A stretch of DNA of 64,000 nucleotides from Falsirhodobacter sp051195255 (GTDB lineage Bacteria > Pseudomonadota > Alphaproteobacteria > Rhodobacterales > Rhodobacteraceae), in NCBI RefSeq assembly GCF_051195255.1, contig NZ_JBNJLK010000001.1, positions 62,001-126,000 on the forward strand, written 5' to 3'. Under the pieces are notes generated by a model. It searched no databases. It was not told the origin of the DNA and was given only the letters and a program-made list of their open reading frames with translations. Position numbers and translations under genes: made by a program. Shown here piece after piece: positions 57,913 to 64,000 of the stretch (positions are counted from its first letter, which is position 1; the number at the start of each line of letters is the position of its first letter).

Positions 57913-58587
57913 ATGAAGCTCTGGGTCGGCCTGGGGAATCCGGGCGCGAAATACGCCGGCAACCGTCACAACATCGGCTTCATGGCGGTGGACCGGATCG
58001 CCGAAGATCACGGCTTCTCGCCTTGGCGCAAGGGGTTCCAGGGGCTGGTGTCCGAAGGCCGGCTGGGGTCGGAAAAGGTGGCCCTGCTGAAGCCCGAGAC
58101 GTTCATGAACAATTCCGGCCAGTCCGTGGGCGAAGCGATGCGCTTCTGGAAGCTGGTCCCCGCCGACGTGGTCGTGTTTCATGACGAACTGGATCTGGCC
58201 CCCGGAAAGGTGCGCCTAAAAACGGCGGGCGGCCATGCCGGTCACAATGGCCTGCGGTCCATCCACGCCCATATCGGCGAGTCCTATGACCGTGTGCGGC
58301 TGGGCATCGGCCATCCCGGCCACAAGGACCGCGTGGCGGGCTATGTCCTCGCCGATTTTGCCAAGGCCGAGGGGGACTGGCTGGACGACGTTATGCGCGG
58401 CCTGTCGGATGGCGCGGCGGCGCTGGCCGCTGGCGACGGCCCCCGCTTCCTGAACGCCGTGGCGCAGCGCGTGGCCCCGCCCCGCCCCTCCACCGGCATT
58501 GCCCGCCCGGCCGCGCAACCGGCCCCCACGCCCGCGCCCGAAGACACGCGCAGCCCCATGCAGAAGCTGATGGAGAAGTTCCGATGA
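57913..58587 (+). CDS. pth: Peptidyl-tRNA hydrolase
   Basis: 224 residues; releases peptides from stalled peptidyl-tRNA. Catalytic histidine in NRHNIGFMAVD (near 20), N in KPETFMNNSG (near 68), D in FHDELDLAPGKVRLKTAGGHAGHNG (near 93). The ATG gives the standard MKLWVGLGNPG. About 35 extra residues at the C terminus are proline/alanine-rich (APTPAPEDTRSPMQ) and probably disordered. Overlaps DUF2237 gene by four bases. Confidence 0.97.
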   Translation: MKLWVGLGNPGAKYAGNRHNIGFMAVDRIAEDHGFSPWRKGFQGLVSEGRLGSEKVALLKPETFMNNSGQSVGEAMRFWKLVPADVVVFHDELDLAPGKVRLKTAGGHAGHNGLRSIHAHIGESYDRVRLGIGHPGHKDRVAGYVLADFAKAEGDWLDDVMRGLSDGAAALAAGDGPRFLNAVAQRVAPPRPSTGIARPAAQPAPTPAPEDTRSPMQKLMEKFR

Positions 58588-58955
58588 TCGAGGCGTCGCT
58601 GAACGTACTGGGGGAGGAGCTTCAGCCCTGCTCCCATTCGCCGCTGACCGGGTTCTACCGCAACGGCTGCTGCGACACCGGGCCGGAGGATCGGGGCGTC
58701 CACACCGTCTGCGCCATCCTGACGGACGAGTTTCTGGCGATGTCCAAATACCTCGGCAACGACCTGTCCACGCCGCGGCCGGAATTCGGCTTTGCCGGGC
58801 TGAAGGCCGGCGACCGCTGGTGCCTGTGCGCGGGGCGCTTCCTTCAGGCGCATGAGGAAGGGGCCGCCCCGCAGGTGCGCCTCGCCTCCACCCACCAGCG
58901 GACGCTGGACATCGTCCCGTTGGACGTCCTGCGCCAATACGCGCAGGACACCTGA
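58584..58955 (+). CDS. DUF2237 domain protein
   Basis: 123 residues. The DUF2237 pattern is clear: NVLGEELQPCSHSPLTGFYRNGCC (split about 7-30), TVCAILTDEFLAMSKYLGNDLSTP, FPGLKAGDRWCLCA-like region and RTLDIVPLDVLRQYA. Five conserved cysteines suggest metal or redox use, unproven. Coupled to pth; convergent with trpB, the stops being adjacent. Confidence 0.9.
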   Translation: MIEASLNVLGEELQPCSHSPLTGFYRNGCCDTGPEDRGVHTVCAILTDEFLAMSKYLGNDLSTPRPEFGFAGLKAGDRWCLCAGRFLQAHEEGAAPQVRLASTHQRTLDIVPLDVLRQYAQDT

Positions 58956-60188
58956 TCAGATCTTCATGTCGAAGCCGAGGTGCTTGGCCACGGTGAAGAT
59001 GTCCTTGTCGCCCCGGCCGCACATGTTCATGACGATGATGTGGCCTTTCGGCAGAGTCGGAGCGATCTTCATCACATGGGCCAGCGCGTGGCTCGGCTCC
59101 AGCGCGGGGATGATGCCTTCCAGCGCGCAGCACAGTTGGAACGCCTCCAGCGCCTCCACATCCGTGACATAGACGTATTGCGCGCGGCCGGTGTCGTGCA
59201 GCCAGGCATGCTCCGGCCCGATCCCCGGATAGTCGAGGCCTGCGGAGATGGAGAAGCCTTCCAGGATCTGCCCGTCGCTGTCCTGCAGCAGGTAGGTGCG
59301 GTTGCCGTGCAGCACGCCGGGGCGGCCGCCCGTCAGGCTGGCACAGTGCTGCATGTTGGCGTCCACACCCTTGCCGCCCGCCTCCACCCCGATGATGCGG
59401 ACAGAGGGATCGTCAAGGAACGGGTGGAACAGGCCGATGGCGTTCGACCCGCCGCCGATGGCTGCGATCAGGGTGTCGGGCAGACGGCCCTCTCCCTCCT
59501 GCTCGGCCAGCTGGGTGCGGACTTCCTTGCCGATGATCGACTGGAAGTCGCGCACCATGGCCGGATAGGGATGCGGGCCGGCCGCCGTGCCGATGCAGTA
59601 GAAGGTGTCGCGCACGTTGGTCACCCAGTCGCGCAGCGCGTCGTTCATCGCGTCCTTCAGCGTCCCGCGGCCCGAGGTTACAGGGATGACCTCTGCCCCC
59701 AGAAGGCGCATGCGGAAGACGTTGGGTGCCTGCCGTTCGACATCATGCGCGCCCATGTAGACCACGCATTTCAACCCGAACTTCGCACACACCGTCGCCG
59801 TGGCCACGCCGTGCTGGCCCGCGCCGGTTTCCGCGATGATCCGCGTCTTGCCCATGCGGCGGGCAAGGATGATCTGGCCCAGCACGTTGTTGATCTTGTG
59901 CGCGCCGGTGTGGTTCAGCTCGTCCCGCTTGAGGTAGATCTTCGCGCCGCCCAGATGCTCCGTCAGCCGCTCGGCGTGATACAGCGGCGAGGGGCGGCCC
60001 ACGTAATGGGTCCACAGGTCCGTCATCTCGGCCCAGAACTCCGGATCCGTCTTGGCGTGCTCGTAGCGCGCCTGAAGGTCCAGGATCAGCGGCATCAGGG
60101 TTTCGGACACGAAGCGCCCGCCGAAGATGCCGAAACGCCCCTGTTCGTCCGGACCGTTCATGAAGCTGTTGATACCGTCGTCGGCCAT
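58956..60188 (-). CDS. trpB: Tryptophan synthase beta subunit
   Basis: 410 residues; PLP enzyme joining indole and serine. PLP lysine in LNHTGAHKINN (near 100), GAGQHGVATATV, GGGSNAIGLFHPF (phosphate loop) and GLDYPGIGPEHAWL are intact. Follows trpF by 50 bases. trpA is not in the window's downstream region on this strand. A long in-frame extension upstream overlaps trpF antisense and is not coding. Confidence 0.97.
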   Translation of the reverse strand: MADDGINSFMNGPDEQGRFGIFGGRFVSETLMPLILDLQARYEHAKTDPEFWAEMTDLWTHYVGRPSPLYHAERLTEHLGGAKIYLKRDELNHTGAHKINNVLGQIILARRMGKTRIIAETGAGQHGVATATVCAKFGLKCVVYMGAHDVERQAPNVFRMRLLGAEVIPVTSGRGTLKDAMNDALRDWVTNVRDTFYCIGTAAGPHPYPAMVRDFQSIIGKEVRTQLAEQEGEGRLPDTLIAAIGGGSNAIGLFHPFLDDPSVRIIGVEAGGKGVDANMQHCASLTGGRPGVLHGNRTYLLQDSDGQILEGFSISAGLDYPGIGPEHAWLHDTGRAQYVYVTDVEALEAFQLCCALEGIIPALEPSHALAHVMKIAPTLPKGHIIVMNMCGRGDKDIFTVAKHLGFDMKI

Positions 60189-60238
60189 GACGTCTCTCCT
60201 GTGTGACGTTCGCGGTCTATACCCGTTCGGGGCGCAGT

Positions 60239-60901
60239 TCAACGCAGGCGGGGAACGGTCGGACCCGTGGCCGCGCGCACGAAGGCCGCGATCTTGCCGT
60301 GATCCTTCACGCCCCGTGCCCCCTCCACGCCCGAGGAGACGTCGACCTGCCGCACATTCGTCAGCCGGATCGCGTCGGCCACGTTGTCCGGCGTCAGCCC
60401 ACCCGCCAGCATCCACGGCTTCAGCCAGCGGCGGCGGGCCACCAGCCGCCAGTCGAAGGCCAGGCCATTGCCGCCCGGCAAGGTCGCGTCCTTCGGGGGC
60501 TTGGCATCGATCAGCAACTGGTCGGCTGCAAGGCTCATCTCGATCAGCCCGGCCAGATCGCCTTCATCCGCAACGCCCATCGCCTTCATCACCGGAAGCC
60601 CGTAGCGCGCGCGCACCTCGGCCACACGTTCGGGGGATTCGTGACCATGAAGCTGAAGCATGTCTAGCGGAACGGCCTCGACGATCGCGTCCAGCGTTTC
60701 ATCGTCCGCGTCCACGACCAGCGCCACTTTCGCAACGCCCGGCGGGGCGGCCAGCGCCACGGCGCGGCCTTCCTCCAGCGTCAGGTGCCGGGGGGACCTG
60801 GGGAAAAAGACAAGGCCCGCATATTGCGCGCCTGCGGCCGCCGCAGCGACCATGTCGGCCTCCGTGCGAAGGCCGCAGATCTTCACGCGGATGTCGGCCA
60901 T
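60239..60901 (-). CDS. trpF: Phosphoribosylanthranilate isomerase
   Basis: 220 residues, TIM-barrel enzyme of tryptophan synthesis. Catalytic cysteine in VKICGLRTEAD (near 7), general acid aspartate in VSSGVEGARGVKD-preceding VRQVDVSSG (near 190), and VQLHGHE-like LQLHGHESPE (near 80). Its start shares a base with the lapA stop region. Pair trpF-trpB is the usual alphaproteobacterial order. Confidence 0.96.
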   Translation of the reverse strand: MADIRVKICGLRTEADMVAAAAAGAQYAGLVFFPRSPRHLTLEEGRAVALAAPPGVAKVALVVDADDETLDAIVEAVPLDMLQLHGHESPERVAEVRARYGLPVMKAMGVADEGDLAGLIEMSLAADQLLIDAKPPKDATLPGGNGLAFDWRLVARRRWLKPWMLAGGLTPDNVADAIRLTNVRQVDVSSGVEGARGVKDHGKIAAFVRAATGPTVPRLR

Positions 60902-61251
60902 CAGACGGTCTTGTTGTCCAAGATCGCCAGAACGTCGTCCTTGGGCTGCTCTTGGCGCAGGGTTGCCACCTCGGCCCGCAGCTTGGACGCTTCGCGCTGG
61001 CTTTGGATCGCCGCCGTGCGGATCTGGTGTTCGCGCAGGAACTCCCACACGAAACCGATCAGGAGGCCGACCGCCGCCGCCAGCAGGATGATCAGGAACA
61101 ACGGCATCCGGAACGACCAGTCCCAGCCGAAGAAGGCTGTGACACCGTCCGGCAGCAGGCTGATCGTCACCAGCTCACGGTTGGCAATGGCCACGCTCAG
61201 CAGCAGCACGGCCAGGATGACCAGCAGGGCAATTCGGATCCAGCGCAACAT
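60901..61251 (-). CDS. LapA domain (DUF1049) membrane protein
   Basis: 116 residues with two transmembrane helices (about 5-24 and 50-70) and a cytosolic coiled coil (about 78-105). Lipopolysaccharide assembly protein A of enterics shares this layout and helps control LpxC turnover. Sits between ihfB and trpF in the series cmk-rpsA-ihfB-lapA-trpF-trpB. It overlaps trpF by one base. Confidence 0.85.
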   Translation of the reverse strand: MLRWIRIALLVILAVLLLSVAIANRELVTISLLPDGVTAFFGWDWSFRMPLFLIILLAAAVGLLIGFVWEFLREHQIRTAAIQSQREASKLRAEVATLRQEQPKDDVLAILDNKTV

Positions 61252-61252
61252 T

Positions 61253-61534
61253 CTACCTTCCGTTCAAGCGATCGCGCAGCAGCTTGCCTGTCTTGAAAAA
61301 GGGCACGCTCTTGTCGTCGACGTCCACGGCTTCACCCGTGCGGGGATTGCGGCCCACGCGCGCGTCACGGTCTTTCACCGAAAACGCGCCGAAGCCCCGA
61401 AGCTCCACCCGGTCGCCGCGGGACAGGGCCTGGATGATCTCGTCGAACACGGTGTGGACGATGCGTTCCACGTGCCGCTGCGTCAGATGCGGATTCTCGT
61501 CCGCGATCTTCTGGATAAGTTCTGACCGGATCAT
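61253..61534 (-). CDS. ihfB: Integration host factor subunit beta
   Basis: 93 residues, DNA-bending protein of the HU/IHF family. IRSELIQKIADENPHLTQR at the N terminus, ELRGFGAFSVKDRDARVGRNPRTGEAV with the intercalating proline loop (split about 44-70), and KSVPFFKTGKLLRDRLN. It follows rpsA, as in many proteobacteria, but a terminator lies between the two, so it needs its own promoter or read-through. Confidence 0.96.
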   Translation of the reverse strand: MIRSELIQKIADENPHLTQRHVERIVHTVFDEIIQALSRGDRVELRGFGAFSVKDRDARVGRNPRTGEAVDVDDKSVPFFKTGKLLRDRLNGR

Positions 61535-61611
61535 CGTCCCCCCGCTGCGATGATGGACCCTCTATCCGACTGATTATAGGACAGCTTGTTCCCAAGACCA
61601 ACCGCGAATGT

Positions 61612-61641
61612 AAAAAGGCCCCGCCAAGTGGCGGGGCCTTT
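61612..61641. terminator. Intrinsic terminator after rpsA
   Basis: Nine-bp stem GGCCCCGCC/GGCGGGGCC (61617-61625, 61630-61638) with loop AAGT. On the minus strand it is followed by TTTTT, so it ends rpsA transcription; the plus side has only TTT. Confidence 0.88.
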
Positions 61642-61658
61642 CCAAAGGTGCAGTCCGA

Positions 61659-63338
61659 TCAGCGACGATCTTTGAGCGCGGCGCCCAGGATGTCGCCCAG
61701 CGAAGCGCCGGAGTCCGAGGAGCCGTACTGTTCCACGGCCTCTTTCTCTTCCGCGATCTCGCGCGCCTTGATCGACAGGCCCAGACGGCGGGTCTTGCTG
61801 TCCACGTTGGTCACGCGGGCATCGACCTTGTCGCCGACCTGGAAGCGCTCGGGGCGCTGGTCGCCACGGTCGCGGGCCAGATCCGAACGGCGGATGAAGG
61901 CCTTCATCTGGTTGTATTCAACCTCGATGCCGCCTTCTTCGATGGCCGTCACGGTGCAGGTCACGATCGAACCGCGCTTCACGCCGTCAACCGCGTCCGT
62001 GAACGTGTCTTCGCCCAGAGCCTTGATGGAGAGCGAGATGCGCTCCTTCTCGACGTCCACTTCGGTGACGGCGGCCTGAACCGTGTCGCCCTTGCGGTAG
62101 TTCTGGATCGCGTCTTCGCCGCGCTGGTCCCACGACAGGTCCGACAGGTGAACCATGCCGTCGATGTCGTTGTCGAGGCCAACGAACAGACCGAATTCGG
62201 TGATGTTCTTGACTTCGCCTTCGATGTTGGTCCCGATCGGGTGCGTCTCCGCGAAGACTTCCCACGGGTTGCGCTGCGTCTGCTTCAGGCCGAGCGACAC
62301 GCGACGCTTCGCGGAGTCGATCTCCAGAACCATGACGTCAACCTCTTGCGAGGTGGAGACGATCTTGCCGGGGTGCACGTTCTTTTTCGTCCAGGACATT
62401 TCCGAGACGTGAACCAGACCCTCGACGCCGGCTTCCAGTTCCACGAACGCGCCGTAATCGGTGATGTTCGTGACGCGGCCCTTGTGGACCGAACCCAGCG
62501 GATACTGGATTTCCACCGAATCCCACGGATCGGACTGGAGCTGTTTCATGCCCAGGCTGATGCGGTGGGTGTCCTTGTTGATCTTGATGACCTGGACCTT
62601 CACGGTCTCGCCGATCGACAGGATCTCGGACGGGTGGTTGACGCGGCGCCAGGCCATGTCCGTCACGTGCAGCAGGCCGTCGACGCCGCCCAGATCCACG
62701 AAGGCACCGTATTCGGTGATGTTCTTGACCACGCCGTCGACCGTCTGGCCTTCGTGCAGGGCCGAGATGACCTCGGCGCGCTGTTCGGCGCGCGATTCTT
62801 CCAGGATGGCGCGACGCGACACGACGATGTTGCCGCGGCGACGGTCCATCTTCAGGATCTGGAACGGCTGCTTCAGACCCATCAGCGGGCCAGCGTCGCG
62901 CACCGGACGAACGTCGACCTGCGAACCCGGAAGGAACGCCACGGCGCCGCCCAGATCCACGGTGAAGCCGCCCTTGACGCGGCCGAAGATCGCGCCGTCG
63001 ACGCGGGCTTCGGAAGCGTAGGCTTTTTCCAGACGGTCCCACGCTTCTTCGCGACGGGCTTTCTCACGGCTGATGACAGCCTCGCCACGGGCGTTCTCGA
63101 CGCGGTCCAGATACACCTCGACTTCGTCGCCGACATTGATGTCGGGCGTTTCGCCGGGGTTTGCGAATTCTTTCAGATCAACGCGGCCTTCCATCTTGTA
63201 GCCGACGTCGATGATGGCCTGGCCCGCCTCGATGGCGATCACGCGGCCTTTGACAACCGAACCTTCGTCCGGGGTGTCGATTTCGAAGCTTTCCTTCAGA
63301 AGGGCTTCGAATTCTTCCATGGTAGATTTAGCGCACAT
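61659..63338 (-). CDS. rpsA: 30S ribosomal protein S1
   Basis: 559 residues with six S1 RNA-binding repeats; the first begins EGSVVKGRVIAIEAGQAIIDVGYKMEGRVDL (split about 26-56), and later copies repeat NITEYGAFVDLGG, NITDYGAFVELEAG, NITEFGLFVGLDN. It brings mRNA to the small subunit. The ATG at 63338 gives MCAKSTMEEFEALL; an ATG six codons on (63320) is possible. Preceded by cmk, 96 bases upstream, in the standard order. Confidence 0.97.
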   Translation of the reverse strand: MCAKSTMEEFEALLKESFEIDTPDEGSVVKGRVIAIEAGQAIIDVGYKMEGRVDLKEFANPGETPDINVGDEVEVYLDRVENARGEAVISREKARREEAWDRLEKAYASEARVDGAIFGRVKGGFTVDLGGAVAFLPGSQVDVRPVRDAGPLMGLKQPFQILKMDRRRGNIVVSRRAILEESRAEQRAEVISALHEGQTVDGVVKNITEYGAFVDLGGVDGLLHVTDMAWRRVNHPSEILSIGETVKVQVIKINKDTHRISLGMKQLQSDPWDSVEIQYPLGSVHKGRVTNITDYGAFVELEAGVEGLVHVSEMSWTKKNVHPGKIVSTSQEVDVMVLEIDSAKRRVSLGLKQTQRNPWEVFAETHPIGTNIEGEVKNITEFGLFVGLDNDIDGMVHLSDLSWDQRGEDAIQNYRKGDTVQAAVTEVDVEKERISLSIKALGEDTFTDAVDGVKRGSIVTCTVTAIEEGGIEVEYNQMKAFIRRSDLARDRGDQRPERFQVGDKVDARVTNVDSKTRRLGLSIKAREIAEEKEAVEQYGSSDSGASLGDILGAALKDRR

Positions 63339-63434
63339 GCGGTTTCAGTTTCCTTTACACGGTTTTTCTGGCCATGCGGTTGGCTCCGCCGGTCTTTTCG
63401 AAACGGATCACGGGAAACACGAAAGGGCCGAGGC

Positions 63435-64000
63435 TCACGCCCGACCCTGTTCGATCACCTCGCGGATGGCTCTCGCGGCCGTCTCGACTGCGGCGGATAT
63501 ACTCATTTCCGTCGTATCAAGCAAGAGCGCATCGGGTGCCGCCACCATCGGGGCCGTGGCACGTTCGGCGTCGCGGCGGTCGCGTTCGATCACCTGGGCC
63601 AGAACCTCGGCCTCATCCCCGCCCACTTCCTTCCAGCGGCGATGGGCGCGCACGGGGGCGCTGGCGGTCACGAACAGCTTCACCTCGGCCTCGGGGCAGA
63701 TGACGGTGCCGATGTCGCGCCCGTCCAGCACCGCGCCACCTTCGGCCCGCGCAAAGCGCTTCTGGAAATCGACGAGCGCCGTCCGCACCTCCGGAATCAC
63801 CGCCACGCGGCTCGCGGCCTCCCCCGCGCCAAGGCTGCGCAGGTCGTCGCGCAGCAGATCGTCGGGGGTCAGCGCCAGCGCGGCCTGAACGGGATCGCCG
63901 CCCTTGGCGCCCACGGCGCGATACAGCAGCCCTGTGTCCAGATGCCGCAACCCGAACCGCTCCGCCACGGCGCGCGAGATCGTGCCCTTGCCCGCCGCCG
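63435..64000 (-). CDS. cmk: Cytidylate kinase, 5' end outside window
   Basis: Phosphorylates CMP/dCMP. The visible 188 codons run to the window edge; before the LDTGLLYRAVG motif the frame continues upstream through a P-loop (AAGKGTISRAV), so the start lies a few codons beyond base 64000. VLDGRDIGTVICPEAEVKLFVTA and RDRRDAERATAPMVAAPDALLLDT (both in halves) are intact. Confidence 0.95.
   Translation of the reverse strand, partial: AAGKGTISRAVAERFGLRHLDTGLLYRAVGAKGGDPVQAALALTPDDLLRDDLRSLGAGEAASRVAVIPEVRTALVDFQKRFARAEGGAVLDGRDIGTVICPEAEVKLFVTASAPVRAHRRWKEVGGDEAEVLAQVIERDRRDAERATAPMVAAPDALLLDTTEMSISAAVETAARAIREVIEQGRA

Noticed and set aside
60189..60238. Tryptophan leader or attenuator before trpB
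   Set aside because: The 50-base gap contains no Trp-rich leader frame or terminator-like hairpin.
1..64000. CRISPR arrays, insertion sequences, prophage or toxin-antitoxin pairs
   Set aside because: No regularly spaced repeats, transposase or integrase motifs, or paired small toxin genes were seen.

Overview
The window is a gene-dense, GC-rich stretch of bacterial chromosome that reads as an alphaproteobacterium of the Rhodobacterales (Rhodobacteraceae/Paracoccaceae type). Supporting this are: an F0 ATP synthase operon (atpI-B-E-X-F with paired b' and b subunits) split from F1, a MipZ division ATPase, a SAM/SAH-type riboswitch in front of metK, an EcfG/NepR general-stress pair, a plant/alphaproteobacterial-type glutamate-cysteine ligase, a CHCC zinc-finger protein related to mitochondrial NDUFS6, and many TGATG or ATGA stop-start overlaps. 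I see no insertion sequence, prophage, CRISPR array or rRNA operon, and no gene-free stretch above 300 bases.

Layout. 1-4.3 kb: adenine deaminase (5' end outside the window), YqgE, a DsbD-N-like periplasmic protein, moaB and a family-4-type uracil-DNA glycosylase. 4.3-9.1 kb: a tightly packed run pyrB, rmuC, a dihydroorotase-like pyrC' without its metal ligands, plsY and a GNAT acetyltransferase. 9.1-16.5 kb: gshA and rsmE on the minus strand, ubiA, a 680-residue OmpA-type envelope protein with a small membrane/coiled-coil partner, a CNNM/CorC-type transporter and hsp20. 16.6-24.8 kb: a DUF599 protein facing a four-gene minus-strand cluster (MoxR ATPase, DUF58, BatA/DUF4159, VWA/GATase-like membrane protein), then DUF1285 and the CHCC zinc finger. 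24.8-33.8 kb: polA, a HIT protein, a DUF5928 glycosyltransferase divergent from a sulfotransferase, a PfkB kinase, nth, an AraC-MGMT fusion and an OmpA lipoprotein.

33.8-46.5 kb is mostly minus-strand core housekeeping: the F0 operon, mipZ, rpmE, rplS, trmD, ptsN, metK under its riboswitch, the lnt-corC-ybeY-phoH block, and miaB. 47.6-51.9 kb is bracketed by tRNA-Phe and tRNA-Ser and holds four catabolic or accessory genes (MFS exporter, DeoR regulator, DUF2231-like membrane protein, sorbosone-dehydrogenase-type enzyme). 52.0-53.0 kb is the stress-response locus: a 32-residue membrane peptide, an EcfG sigma factor with a perfect EcfG promoter of its own, and a divergent NepR-like anti-sigma gene. 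53.1-58.9 kb: YbjN, proC, CsaA, DUF1275, a MerR regulator facing two PaaI thioesterases, rplY, pth and DUF2237. 58.9-64.0 kb: the minus-strand series cmk (cut by the window edge), rpsA, ihfB, lapA, trpF, trpB.

The most informative items for follow-up are the SAM/SAH riboswitch, the compact nepR/ecfG divergent control region with a possible third stress microprotein, the catalytically dead PyrC' paired with PyrB, the uracil-DNA glycosylase that has lost three of four cluster cysteines, and the MoxR-DUF58-DUF4159-GATase membrane cluster, whose function is not established. All calls come from reading the sequence; no database search was run.
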